24,562 bases of DNA from the NCBI GenBank assembly GCA_002428735.1, contig DIXO01000063.1, positions 1 through 24,562 of the forward strand. The letters are read 5' to 3'. Position numbers and translations under genes: made by a program. The notes under the pieces are model-generated. The model ran no database searches and had not been told where the DNA came from. It was given only the letters and a program-made list of their open reading frames with translations. Below are positions 15,755 through 23,177 of this stretch, piece by piece (within the stretch, counting starts at the first letter, position 1; each line of letters starts with the position of its first letter). The stretch is from Syntrophaceae bacterium UBA6078 (GTDB lineage: Bacteria; Desulfobacterota; Syntrophia; Syntrophales; UBA2210).

Positions 15755-16774
15755 TCACCCGTGTTGATGGGGATGAATAATGACCTTGATCGACTCCCTC
15801 CCGTCCGCCACCAGTTGAAATCCGTGGGCGATATCGTCGAGAGGGAGATGGTGCGTGATCAGATCGTCCACAATGACCGCACCGGATTCGATGAGGCGCA
15901 TCGCCTCGGCAATATCGGGAGGGCCGCAGTAGTAAGAGGTGCGAATCGTGATTTCTCTCGTCCAGAAAGTATTGACGGGAACAACGACCTCTCTGTCCGG
16001 ACCGGGAACGGTAAAGAGGATGATCACCCCGCCGTCATCCACGCATCTCCAGGCCTGGGTAACCGCTGATTCCGCCGAAGCGCACAGGAATACGACATCG
16101 GCCTTTCTGCCGTATTTCGCGACCAGCTGCTCCTCTATACTTTTTGCCGCATCGATGACACCGTCAGCGCCCAGTCGGGAAGCGGCGGCGCGTTTCATTT
16201 CATTGATATCCGCGGCGATGACGGTGCACCCGCGCGCCCTGGCCAGTTGTATGTGGAGCAGTCCGGACATGCCGCAGCCGATCACCAGAACCAAAGCACC
16301 TTTTTTCAGGCCGGCCAGCCGCTGCGCCCTGACAACGCAGGCGAGGGGCTCGATGAACGTGCTTTGGTCGAAACTCATGTTCGGGGGCAGGAGATAGGTC
16401 CCGTTTTTGACAAGGATCTCCGGGACCAGAATATATTCGGCAAAGCCGCCAGGGAGCCGTTCTTTGACCTCTGAACACTGGGGATGGTGGCCGTTGAGAC
16501 AGTAACGACACTTCAGACAGGGCACTTTCGGGGCGATAAATACCCGATCGCCCGGCGACCAGGTATTCACGGAATTGCCGACGGCCACAACCTCCGCGCC
16601 GACTTCATGCCCTTGCACCAGGGGCGCCCGGGGAAGCCGGTACCACTCGACCACATCGCTGCCGCAGATGCCGCACGAGATCACCTTGACCAGCATCTCA
16701 TGCGGACCGGGCGCCGGGGTCGGGACTTCTTCGATCCGGATATCGTCGTTATGGTACCAGCGGGCTACTTTCAT
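15755..16774 (-). CDS. Zinc-dependent dehydrogenase, sorbitol/threonine dehydrogenase-like
   Basis: A 339-residue MDR-superfamily oxidoreductase, likely oxidising a secondary alcohol of a sugar or polyol with NAD(P). CGICGSD (34-40) and GHE (55-57) supply the catalytic zinc site; CLKCRYCLNGHHPQC is the structural zinc lobe; GFAEYILVP and the Rossmann segment VLVIGCGMSGLLHIQLA follow. Its ATG overlaps the TGA of the lsrF-like gene upstream (ATGA), so the two are translationally coupled. This pairing suggests that it acts on a substrate or product of the thiolase, possibly a phosphorylated pentanedione-like sugar; that is inference. A terminator follows downstream. Confidence 0.9.
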   Translation of the reverse strand: MKVARWYHNDDIRIEEVPTPAPGPHEMLVKVISCGICGSDVVEWYRLPRAPLVQGHEVGAEVVAVGNSVNTWSPGDRVFIAPKVPCLKCRYCLNGHHPQCSEVKERLPGGFAEYILVPEILVKNGTYLLPPNMSFDQSTFIEPLACVVRAQRLAGLKKGALVLVIGCGMSGLLHIQLARARGCTVIAADINEMKRAAASRLGADGVIDAAKSIEEQLVAKYGRKADVVFLCASAESAVTQAWRCVDDGGVIILFTVPGPDREVVVPVNTFWTREITIRTSYYCGPPDIAEAMRLIESGAVIVDDLITHHLPLDDIAHGFQLVADGRESIKVIIHPHQHG

Positions 16775-17649
16775 TCATTTTTCAAGGTGTTATACAGATC
16801 GAAAGCCTGGGCAGGGGCCGCGTTGTCATGGACCACCGCCCGCACCGCCTTGATCATGGCAATCGGTGCTTCGGACTGAAAGATGTTCCGTCCCATGTCC
16901 ACCCCGCTGGCGCCTCTCTGCACAGCGTTGTAAGCCATGGTCAGGGCGTCGAGTTCGGGAATTTTCTTGCCGCCGGCCATCACGATGGGAACCGGGCAGG
17001 AGGCGGTGACGGTCTCAAAATCCTTCTCCACGTAGTAGGTCTTGATATAATGGGCGCCGAGTTCCGCGCAGATGCGGCAGGCCAGACGGAAATACTGGGC
17101 GTCGCGGGCCATGTCCTTGCCCACCGCGGTCACGGCCAGGGTCGGAATGCCGTAGCGGGTGCCCATATCGACGAGGCGCGTCATATTGATGATCGACTGC
17201 CGTTCATACTCGCCGCCGATGAAAACCTGCACCGCCATGGCGCAGACATTCAGGCGTATCGATTCCTCAATATCAACAGCGATATCTTCGTTGGACAGTT
17301 CCTTGAGTATGCTGGCGCCCCCCGAAGCCCTCAGCACGATCGATGGAGAAATGGATGGTGGCACGACGCTGCGGAGAATCCCCCGCGTCAGCATCAGGGT
17401 ATCCGCGTAGGGCACCAGGGGAAGGATATTGATATCGACCCGCTCCAGCCCCGTAGTCGGTCCCTGAAAATAACCGTGATCAATAGCCAGCATAACCGTC
17501 CGGCCGGAAACAGGGTTGAATATCCTCGCCAGCCTGTTTTTCATCCCCCAATCGAGGGAATTCGATCCCTTGAGGAAAAAACCCTCCGTTGCCTGCGGTC
17601 TGTCCGCATAAAACATCTTGGCTTCTTTGATTCCATCCATATCCGCCAT
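16771..17649 (-). CDS. lsrF: LsrF-like aldolase/thiolase
   Basis: A 292-residue class I aldolase-fold protein. It aligns with E. coli LsrF almost without gaps: MADMDGIK, LDWGMKNRLARIFNP, DHGYFQGPTTGLER, TRGILRSVVPP, and IKTYYVEK with the Schiff-base lysine at 203, the same number as in E. coli. LsrF transfers an acetyl group from the phosphorylated AI-2 product 3-hydroxy-5-phosphonooxypentane-2,4-dione to CoA. None of the other lsr genes (kinase, transporter, regulator, LsrG) is present here; its partner is instead a zinc dehydrogenase in an ATGA overlap. The true substrate may therefore differ. The ribosome site AAGGGAG is well placed. No clear promoter was found in the 132 bases separating it from radC. 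Confidence 0.85.
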   Translation of the reverse strand: MADMDGIKEAKMFYADRPQATEGFFLKGSNSLDWGMKNRLARIFNPVSGRTVMLAIDHGYFQGPTTGLERVDINILPLVPYADTLMLTRGILRSVVPPSISPSIVLRASGGASILKELSNEDIAVDIEESIRLNVCAMAVQVFIGGEYERQSIINMTRLVDMGTRYGIPTLAVTAVGKDMARDAQYFRLACRICAELGAHYIKTYYVEKDFETVTASCPVPIVMAGGKKIPELDALTMAYNAVQRGASGVDMGRNIFQSEAPIAMIKAVRAVVHDNAAPAQAFDLYNTLKNE

Positions 17650-17781
17650 TTTCTTCTCCCTTCCAACCCCTCGCCGGGGATTTCAGCGCCATGTTTGCAC
17701 CGGTAATCTGGCACATTTTTCACCGCCCGTCAATCAACCCCACCCGGGCGGGTACAAATGGGGCGGCACCTCGCAGATCGC

Positions 17782-18519
17782 TCACAGTTCCCTGATGGCG
17801 CGCGTTTCGTATTCGCCGATGAATCCCTTGTCGGCGAAGCTGAAGTAGTCGTCGTTGCCGATGATGATGTGATCGAAGAAATTGACCCCCGTGGCCTTCG
17901 CGGCCATCATCAGGCTGCGGGTAAAGGCCTTATCGTTTTCGCTGGGAGCCGTGGCGCCGGAGGGATGGTTGTGGGCGACGATGATCGACGGCGCGTTGTT
18001 CCTGACAGCCGTCTGGATGATATCCCGGATGTAGGGATTCGCCCTGTCGACGGTTCCGTAATCGATATCGATCATATTCGATACGGCGTTCCGCCCGTCC
18101 AGAAGGAGCAGAACAAATCGCTCCTTCTCCAGATCTCTCATGAGGGGCATCAGAAAATCCGCCACGTCGGAGGAATGCCTGATCGGGGTCGACGGCTTTT
18201 TCTCCTCGCTCAGCATCCTTCTGCCCAGCTCAATCGCCGCCTTGATCTGGGCGATCTTCGCCTTCTTGATCCCGCTTACCTCTTTGAATGCCGAAATATC
18301 GGCTCCCCCCATGGCACGCAGTGATTTGAACCGGTGGAGCAGTTCCCTGCCGATATCAACGGCGCTCCTGCCGGGAGTCCCCGTCCTGATCAGGATTGCC
18401 AGAAGCTCCGCGTCGCTGAGGGCGTGCTCACCGTATTTGAGGAGCTTCTCACGGGGGCGGTCATCCTCTGACCACTCGCGGATTGGAACGGGATAGCTGA
18501 CTTTCCTCTCTTTTCCCAT
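17782..18519 (-). CDS. radC: RadC-family JAB/MPN domain protein
   Basis: A 245-residue member of the RadC (UPF0758) family, historically called a DNA repair protein although its role is unsettled. The N-terminal helix-hairpin-helix region (about 30-100, SDAELLAILIRTGTPG, VSGIKKAKIAQIKAA) is followed by the JAMM metalloprotease-like domain. Its metal ligands are complete: HNHPSG (His183, His185), Ser and Asp196. The start at 18519 has GGAGG eight bases upstream; the frame is open to 18705, but that extension is hydrophobic junk with no ribosome site. It is divergent from greA, sharing a 216-base intergenic region. It is probably not in one transcript with lsrF, though no good terminator separates them. 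Confidence 0.93.
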   Translation of the reverse strand: MGKERKVSYPVPIREWSEDDRPREKLLKYGEHALSDAELLAILIRTGTPGRSAVDIGRELLHRFKSLRAMGGADISAFKEVSGIKKAKIAQIKAAIELGRRMLSEEKKPSTPIRHSSDVADFLMPLMRDLEKERFVLLLLDGRNAVSNMIDIDYGTVDRANPYIRDIIQTAVRNNAPSIIVAHNHPSGATAPSENDKAFTRSLMMAAKATGVNFFDHIIIGNDDYFSFADKGFIGEYETRAIREL

Positions 18520-18612
18520 TGAACCGCCCTCCATGTTGCCGCGGGGAAGTGTAATACGGGGGGCCTCAAATAGCAATCGGCAAAAACCGTTGAAAATGAT
18601 GATTATTATCAG

Positions 18613-18641
18613 TTGAAAAAGCCGGTAATATACGGTATAGG
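18613..18641 (+). promoter_or_regulatory. Promoter of greA
   Basis: TTGAAA (18613-18618), a 17-base spacer and TATAGG (18636-18641) make a good sigma-70-type promoter. Transcription would start near 18648, about 88 bases before the greA ATG and right at the foot of the leader hairpin. Confidence 0.6.
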
Positions 18642-18650
18642 GATGAACAA

Positions 18651-18695
18651 TGCATGGAGTTGACGGTGCTTCAACTCTGTGCATTACTGTTTTTA
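18651..18695 (+). promoter_or_regulatory. Structured 5' leader of greA
   Basis: TGCATGGAGTTGA (18651-18663), a 7-base loop and TCAACTCTGTGCA (18671-18683) form a 13-bp stem with two G-U pairs. ATTACTG and a T5 run (18690-18694) follow. The hairpin would lie at the very 5' end of the transcript. It may stabilise the mRNA or act as a weak terminator. In E. coli, early termination in the greA leader makes the GraL small RNA, so a functional parallel is conceivable. Confidence 0.5.
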
Positions 18696-18735
18696 GAGCG
18701 GTCAATCACAGACGTTATCACCCGGAGAAGAGAGC

Positions 18736-19209
18736 ATGGATAAATTCCCTATCACCCGCGCGGGGTTCGAACGATTGAAGGAAGAACTGGACCGCCTGAG
18801 GAAGGTCGAGGTACCCGCGAACATACGGGATATCGAAGAGGCCAGAGGCCATGGCGACATCTCGGAAAACGCGGAGTACGCCGCCGCCAAGGAGAGACAG
18901 TCTTTTATCCAGGGAAAGGTGCAGGAACTGGAAAATAACCTGGCGCAGTCGACCATCGTTGATCTGAAGGATCTGACCGATGAGATGGTCGTTTTCGGAT
19001 CAACGGTCACCATAGAGGATGCCAACACGGGAGAGGTAACCCGGTATCAGTTGGTGGGCCCCTTTGAGTCGGACATGAGCCGGAATCAGTTATCCGTAAC
19101 GTCTCCCATCGGGAAAGCCCTTATCAGAAAGAAACCGGGGGATGAGGTCAGGGTCAACACTCCCGGTGGGGTCAGAGAATTTGAGGTTGTTGATATAACC
19201 GTCGAATAA
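18736..19209 (+). CDS. greA: Transcription elongation factor GreA
   Basis: A 157-residue factor that enters the RNA polymerase secondary channel and stimulates cleavage of backtracked transcripts. The N-terminal coiled coil (about 1-75) contains the signature GHGDISENAEYAAAKERQ with the acidic tip residues, and the C-terminal FKBP-like domain (SVTSPIGKALIRKKPGDEV) is complete. The length is standard. The ribosome site is a moderate GGAGAAGAGAG. It is transcribed alone from its own promoter behind a structured leader, diverging from radC and converging with cysS 27 bases away; no strong terminator fits in that gap. Confidence 0.97.
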   Translation: MDKFPITRAGFERLKEELDRLRKVEVPANIRDIEEARGHGDISENAEYAAAKERQSFIQGKVQELENNLAQSTIVDLKDLTDEMVVFGSTVTIEDANTGEVTRYQLVGPFESDMSRNQLSVTSPIGKALIRKKPGDEVRVNTPGGVREFEVVDITVE

Positions 19210-19236
19210 CGACTGTATTCCCTGGAGGGATGTGGT

Positions 19237-20718
19237 CTACTCTATCTTCCACGTGGTGGATGCGGGGGTATCCTTGAGGACAATCCCCCTGGCAGCCAGA
19301 AGATCCCTGATTTCATCGGCGCGGGCCCAGTTCTTTGCTTCCCGGGCCTGTTTCCTCTCATCGATCAGCCGCTCCACCTCTTCAACATCCAGGCCTCGTT
19401 TGCTGACCTCCCGCTCCTGACTCTTCGTGAAATAGTCATCAGGTTCTTCGAGAAAGAGCCCCAGGACCTTCCCCACTTCCCTGATTCGCTCGCGCGCATC
19501 TTGCAGGACAAAGAGAGTCCCCCCACCCGGTTGAGCCCCATCCCTGGGAAGATACCCATTGATGATGCGAACGGTGTCAAAGATATACCCCAGCGCCATG
19601 GGGGTATTGAAATCATCATCCATCGCCTCGGTAAACCGTACGGGAAGCGTGTGCACCTTCTCGAATGCCGTCTTGTCTTCACCGGAAAGATCCTTTTCGG
19701 AGAGATCGGATACGCTCTCTCCGCCGCCAAGCGCGTCCTTGATTCCCTTCAGGGCGGTATACACCCGTTCCATGCCCCCCCGCGCCTCAGCCATGGCGCC
19801 ATCCGAGAAGTCGATGTAGCTCTTGTAGTGCCGCTGGAGGATGAAGAAACGCACCACTTCCGGATGATAGGCGTCGAGTATTTCTTTGATGGTGAGGGTG
19901 TTTCCCAGGGATTTCGACATCTTCTCACTGTCTATCTTGATGAATCCGTTGTGTATCCAGTACTTCGCAAAGGGTTTCCCCGTGGCCCCCTCGGACTGGG
20001 CTATCTCGTTTTCGTGGTGCGGGAAGATCAGGTCCTCCCCGCCGCCGTGAATGTCGAAGGTATCCCCCAGGAACCGCTGACTCATAACCGAACACTCGAT
20101 GTGCCACCCCGGCCTGCCCTTCCCCCACGGGCTGCTCCACCAGGGTTCCCCCTCCTTGCTTGACTTCCAGAGGACAAAATCGAAGGGATTTTTCTTCTTT
20201 TCGTCTATGTCGATCCGGGCGCCGGCCATCATGTCATCAAGGCTTCTCCCCGAAAGTTTGCCGTACCCGCTGAATTTCTCCACAGAATAGTAGACATCGC
20301 CATCCACGACGTAGGCAAGCCCCTTTTCCATCAGGGTTTCGATGAGGCGGATCATCCCCTTGATGCTTTCGGTCGCCCGGGGTGCTGCCGTGGGCCGGGC
20401 CACGCCAAGGCGGTCCATATCCTCGTTGTGCTCCCTGATATACCGTTCCGCTATCTCGCCTATGTCGGTCCCTTCGGCGATCGCCTTCCCGATAATCTTG
20501 TCATCAACATCCGTGAAATTCTTGACATAGGTGATGTCATAGCCTTTATACTTCAGGTATCGGTAAATGACATCGAAGACCACCGCAGACCGGGCATGCC
20601 CGATGTGGCACACATCGTAGGCGGTGATCCCGCAGACGTAGATCCCCACCTTCCCCTCCTCGATGGGAATAAACTCTTCTCTCTTCTTTGTCAGGGTATT
20701 GTAGAGTCGCACAGTCAT
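19237..20718 (-). CDS. cysS: Cysteinyl-tRNA synthetase
   Basis: Class I synthetase that charges tRNA-Cys; zinc in the active site selects cysteine. Cys29 (GIYVCG), HIGH (38-41), ECSVM, the HHEN histidine and KMSKS (EKMSKSLGN) are all present, followed by the DALR-like and C-terminal anticodon domains. The length of 493 residues is usual, with a short extra loop (ALGGGESVSDLSEKDLSGED). It begins 24 bases after the argC stop with no clear ribosome site, so it probably depends on argC transcription. It is the last gene of the minus-strand block rplM-rpsI-argC-cysS. Confidence 0.97.
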   Translation of the reverse strand: MTVRLYNTLTKKREEFIPIEEGKVGIYVCGITAYDVCHIGHARSAVVFDVIYRYLKYKGYDITYVKNFTDVDDKIIGKAIAEGTDIGEIAERYIREHNEDMDRLGVARPTAAPRATESIKGMIRLIETLMEKGLAYVVDGDVYYSVEKFSGYGKLSGRSLDDMMAGARIDIDEKKKNPFDFVLWKSSKEGEPWWSSPWGKGRPGWHIECSVMSQRFLGDTFDIHGGGEDLIFPHHENEIAQSEGATGKPFAKYWIHNGFIKIDSEKMSKSLGNTLTIKEILDAYHPEVVRFFILQRHYKSYIDFSDGAMAEARGGMERVYTALKGIKDALGGGESVSDLSEKDLSGEDKTAFEKVHTLPVRFTEAMDDDFNTPMALGYIFDTVRIINGYLPRDGAQPGGGTLFVLQDARERIREVGKVLGLFLEEPDDYFTKSQEREVSKRGLDVEEVERLIDERKQAREAKNWARADEIRDLLAARGIVLKDTPASTTWKIE

Positions 20719-20742
20719 GGCAACAGCTTTTTCATTCTTTGC

Positions 20743-21780
20743 TCAAGGGAACACTGACATCTGGTCAAGACCAGTATCCTCGGGCAATCCGCACATAAGG
20801 TTCATATTCTGGACAGCCTGCCCCGAAGCGCCCTTCACCAGGTTATCGATGGCCGACACGATTATCACCCGTCCGGTGCGCCCGTCAGCGACACATCCGA
20901 TATCACAGAAATTGGTCCCCCTCACCGAAGATATGTTCGGGAGGCTCCCCTCCCCGCATACGCGCACAAACTTCTCGCCGGCGTAAAATTTCCGGTAGAT
21001 GTCAATAACCCCGGCCGTCGATATTTTTTTGTCGAGGGTCGCGTATATGGTGCTCAGGATCCCCCGGCTGACCGGCAGAAGGTGGGGAGTAAAGGAGATC
21101 GCAAGATCCCGCTTTGCGAGACGCCCCAGCTCCTGCTCTATTTCAGGGGTGTGCCGATGCGACCCGACCTTGTACGCCTTGAATCCCTCGTTTACCTCGC
21201 AGAAGAGGGACCCGATCTTCAGATCACGCCCCGCGCCGCTCGTTCCTGATTTCGAGTCCGCTATGATCGACAGAGGATCGACGCATCCCTCTTTCAGCAG
21301 GGGGGCGATCCCCAGTATGATACTCGTGGGGTAACAGCCGGGATTGGCGACAAGATCCGCTCCCTTCACATCATCCCGGTACAGCTCCGGAAGCCCATAG
21401 ACAGCCTTCTTGATAAGATCCGGGGCGGTATGCTTCACGTACCATGATTCATATACCGATACGTCCCTCAGTCGGAAATCGGCGCTCAAGTCGACCACCT
21501 TCACCCCCGCATCGAGAAATACCGGTGCAGCAGCCATAGCCTCTCCGTGGGGAACCGCCAGGAATACGACCTCGCAGGAGGGCGCAATCTGCTGAGGCGT
21601 CGAATCGACAAAGCCCAGATCCGTCATGCCGGCAAATGCCGGATAGACCTCCGGGACCGGTGTATTCTTGAATCTTCTCGACGTGACGGCGACGACATCG
21701 GCCCCGGGGTGGCCGATCAACAGCCGCAGAAGTTCCTGGCCGGTGTACCCGCTTGCCCCATAGATCCCAACCTTCACCAT
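20743..21780 (-). CDS. argC: N-acetyl-gamma-glutamyl-phosphate reductase
   Basis: Third enzyme of arginine synthesis: NADPH-dependent reduction of N-acetylglutamyl phosphate to the semialdehyde. The N-terminal GIYGASGYTGQELLRLL is the nucleotide-binding loop and the catalytic cysteine is Cys149 in ANPGCYPTS. GSHRHTPEIEQEL and FTPHLLPVSRGILSTIYA are family-typical. At 345 residues it has the usual length. The start at 21780 follows AGGCGGAG; the frame runs to 21813 but through the terminator of rpsI, so that extension is excluded. rplM-rpsI-argC order is familiar from Desulfobacterota such as Geobacter (from memory). Confidence 0.97.
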   Translation of the reverse strand: MVKVGIYGASGYTGQELLRLLIGHPGADVVAVTSRRFKNTPVPEVYPAFAGMTDLGFVDSTPQQIAPSCEVVFLAVPHGEAMAAAPVFLDAGVKVVDLSADFRLRDVSVYESWYVKHTAPDLIKKAVYGLPELYRDDVKGADLVANPGCYPTSIILGIAPLLKEGCVDPLSIIADSKSGTSGAGRDLKIGSLFCEVNEGFKAYKVGSHRHTPEIEQELGRLAKRDLAISFTPHLLPVSRGILSTIYATLDKKISTAGVIDIYRKFYAGEKFVRVCGEGSLPNISSVRGTNFCDIGCVADGRTGRVIIVSAIDNLVKGASGQAVQNMNLMCGLPEDTGLDQMSVFP

Positions 21781-21796
21781 GGCTCCGCCTCCCAAT

Positions 21797-21821
21797 AAAA
21801 AAGGGGGCCGCACTGGCCCCC
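21797..21821 (-). terminator. Strong intrinsic terminator between rpsI and argC
   Basis: On the minus strand GGGGGCC, a five-base loop and GGCCCCC are followed by six T residues (21802-21797). It is the best terminator in the window. It ends only 16 bases before the argC start codon, so argC-cysS transcription needs readthrough, and the terminator could gate it. Confidence 0.9.
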
Positions 21822-21838
21822 TCCGTGTCTTGCTGTTT

Positions 21839-22231
21839 TTATCTCTTGGAATACTGGAATCTCTTCCTGGCGCCGGGTTGCCCGTATTTCTTCCGCTCCT
21901 TCACCCGCGCGTCTCTTGTCAGGAAACCGGCCTTCTTGAGAAGGGATTTCAAATCCTCGTCATATTCCACAAGGGCCCGTGATATCCCGTGCCTGATGGC
22001 TCCCGCCTGACCGGAGATCCCCCCTCCGTTGACATTGATATAAAAATCGAATTTACCCTTTTTATCGGTCACGTCGAGAGGCTGCTGGATCAGCCTCTTC
22101 AACATATCAAGGGTAAAATAATCATCAAAATTCCTCTTGTTGACGACCAGAAGCCCGCTGCCCTCTTTCATCCAGACCCGCGCCACCGATGTCTTCCTCT
22201 TCCCCGTCGCGTAATAACTCTTCACTGCCAT
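21839..22231 (-). CDS. rpsI: 30S ribosomal protein S9
   Basis: Small-subunit protein whose C-terminal tail reaches the P site. The body (YATGKRKTSVARVWM, INVNGGGISGQAGAIRHGISRAL) and the basic end (KERKKYGQPGARKRFQYSKR) are diagnostic. With the start at 22231 it has 130 residues, the same as E. coli. The alternative ATG at 22237 lies too close to GGGAG, so 22231 is preferred. It is 16 bases behind rplM, and the pair is almost universally co-transcribed. A strong terminator follows eight bases after the stop region. Confidence 0.98.
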   Translation of the reverse strand: MAVKSYYATGKRKTSVARVWMKEGSGLLVVNKRNFDDYFTLDMLKRLIQQPLDVTDKKGKFDFYINVNGGGISGQAGAIRHGISRALVEYDEDLKSLLKKAGFLTRDARVKERKKYGQPGARKRFQYSKR

Positions 22232-22247
22232 ATGCATTCTCTCCCGG

Positions 22248-22676
22248 TTACACTTCCAGCAACTCGGCCATCTGGGCCTTGTGCGGGTGCTTGTCGCCCT
22301 TATATATTTTCAGTTTTTTCAGCATCTGCCGGCCGAGGCTGTTTTTCGGAAGCATTCCCCTGACCGCGCTACGCAAGAGTTCCTCCGGTTTTTCCGCGAG
22401 GATCTTGCCCGCCGTGGCAGACTTCAGTCCCCCGGGATATCCGGTGTGATGGTGATAGACCTTATCGGTAAGCTTCTTCCCCGTCAGGGAAACCTTCTCC
22501 GCGTTCGTGACTACGATGAAATCGCCCGTATCGACATGGGGAGTATAGACAGGTTTGTGTTTTCCCCTCAGGCGGCGCGCAATCTCAACAGCGAGCCTGC
22601 CCAGCACCTTACCGTCCGCGTCGATATAATACCAGTCTCTGGCGACGTCCTCTTTCTTGGCGCTATACGTCTTCAT
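22248..22676 (-). CDS. rplM: 50S ribosomal protein L13
   Basis: Early-assembly large-subunit protein. Diagnostic stretches are WYYIDADGKVLGRLA, IARRLRGKHKPVYTPHVDTGD, VVTNAEKV, YHHHTGYPGGLK and VRGMLPKNSLGRQMLKKLKIYKG. Starting at MKTYSAKKEDVARDW (22676, with AGGTGA upstream) it has 142 residues, the E. coli length; the frame is open to 22733 but that part lies over the promoter. It heads the operon rplM-rpsI. Autoregulation by L13 through a leader is known in some bacteria; here the leader from the promoter is only about 30 bases, too short for an elaborate structure. Confidence 0.98.
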   Translation of the reverse strand: MKTYSAKKEDVARDWYYIDADGKVLGRLAVEIARRLRGKHKPVYTPHVDTGDFIVVTNAEKVSLTGKKLTDKVYHHHTGYPGGLKSATAGKILAEKPEELLRSAVRGMLPKNSLGRQMLKKLKIYKGDKHPHKAQMAELLEV

Positions 22677-22711
22677 ACAATTCACCTGTATCGAGAAACT
22701 TAAAGACCGGC

Positions 22712-22740
22712 ACATTATGTAATTAAAAGCCATTTGTCAA
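22712..22740 (-). promoter_or_regulatory. Promoter of rplM-rpsI
   Basis: Minus-strand TTGACA (22740-22735) is a perfect -35. The -10 reads CATAAT (5 of 6) with 15-base spacing or TAATGT with 17. It lies about 40 bases before the L13 start. It overlaps the 3' end of a small open frame (22715-22804). Confidence 0.6.
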
Positions 22741-22804
22741 GAAAAAATCCAACTGACCGGGAACGGGCATATGGGTGGTGGAATTTCCGGCTGGTCAGGC
22801 TCAT
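22715..22804 (-). CDS. Possible 29-residue small protein or leader peptide upstream of rplM
   Basis: ATG at 22804 is preceded, at an ideal six bases, by TTAGGAGGAA (22820-22811), one of the best ribosome sites in the window. The frame encodes a 29-residue basic peptide that begins MSLTSRKFHHPYARS and ends in a hydrophobic FFLDKWLLIT. I recognise no family. It ends inside the rplM promoter, 38 bases before the L13 start. It may be a leader peptide, a small membrane protein or the stub of a lost gene. No clear promoter is seen upstream. Confidence 0.35.
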   Translation of the reverse strand: MSLTSRKFHHPYARSRSVGFFLDKWLLIT

Positions 22805-23177
22805 GAGTGCTTCCTCCTAAGTGACAAAATAAACAGAATACCCTCAGATTTACAGAAATAGGGGAAGCGTCCCTGGGTTTCGAGTCTTCTCCTTTGTTTG
22901 GTTTTGTTGGTTCAGCAGCTTAAAATATCGTTGCTGCAAAGGGAAGGCTCAATGAGTATCAACAGAATAAAGACGGACGGGCTAATAATTAAGTATGCTG
23001 TCCCCGTAATTCCCATACATTACCCGCCGGGTTTTTAGTCTTTATTACCACGAAATACCTCGTGGTAAAAGTTAATTCAAGCTTGACATTTCAGAATATT
23101 TCCCCTTTTCATTCTTTATTGGATATTGTAGAGTCATAGCAAAATCATCGGAAAAAACCCGGTGGGTATATTAAATG
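22805..23177. other. AT-rich intergenic region to the left of the cassette array
   Basis: This 373-base region has no confident gene. A 28-codon plus-strand frame (22952-23038) has a GGGAAGG before its ATG but no other support. The region also holds a perfect hairpin at 23045-23068 and a TTGACA at 23083-23088 pointing at the cassettes without a recognisable -10. It should contain the integron attachment point, ending at G23177, but no integrase gene fits here. Confidence 0.5.
23045..23068. repeat. Perfect inverted repeat (9-bp arms)
   Basis: TTACCACGA, AATACC, TCGTGGTAA. It is not followed by a T tract on either strand, so it is not an ordinary terminator. It lies 15 bases before a TTGACA element on the plus strand and could be an operator or a recombination-related structure. 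Confidence 0.5.

Noticed and set aside
16828..17706. Open frame of 292 codons on the plus strand
   Set aside because: It is antisense to the LsrF-like gene, which aligns to a known enzyme throughout; the shadow has no recognisable sequence.
19210..19236. Shared terminator between convergent greA and cysS
   Set aside because: Only a short TTCCCT/AGGGA repeat with a two-base loop is present and no T tract; too weak to call.
22911..22940. Minus-strand GCAGCAACGAT resembling part of the class 1 integron attI1 repeats
   Set aside because: It is an 11-base match recalled from memory, it points away from the cassettes, and no G|TTAGG crossover point follows it.
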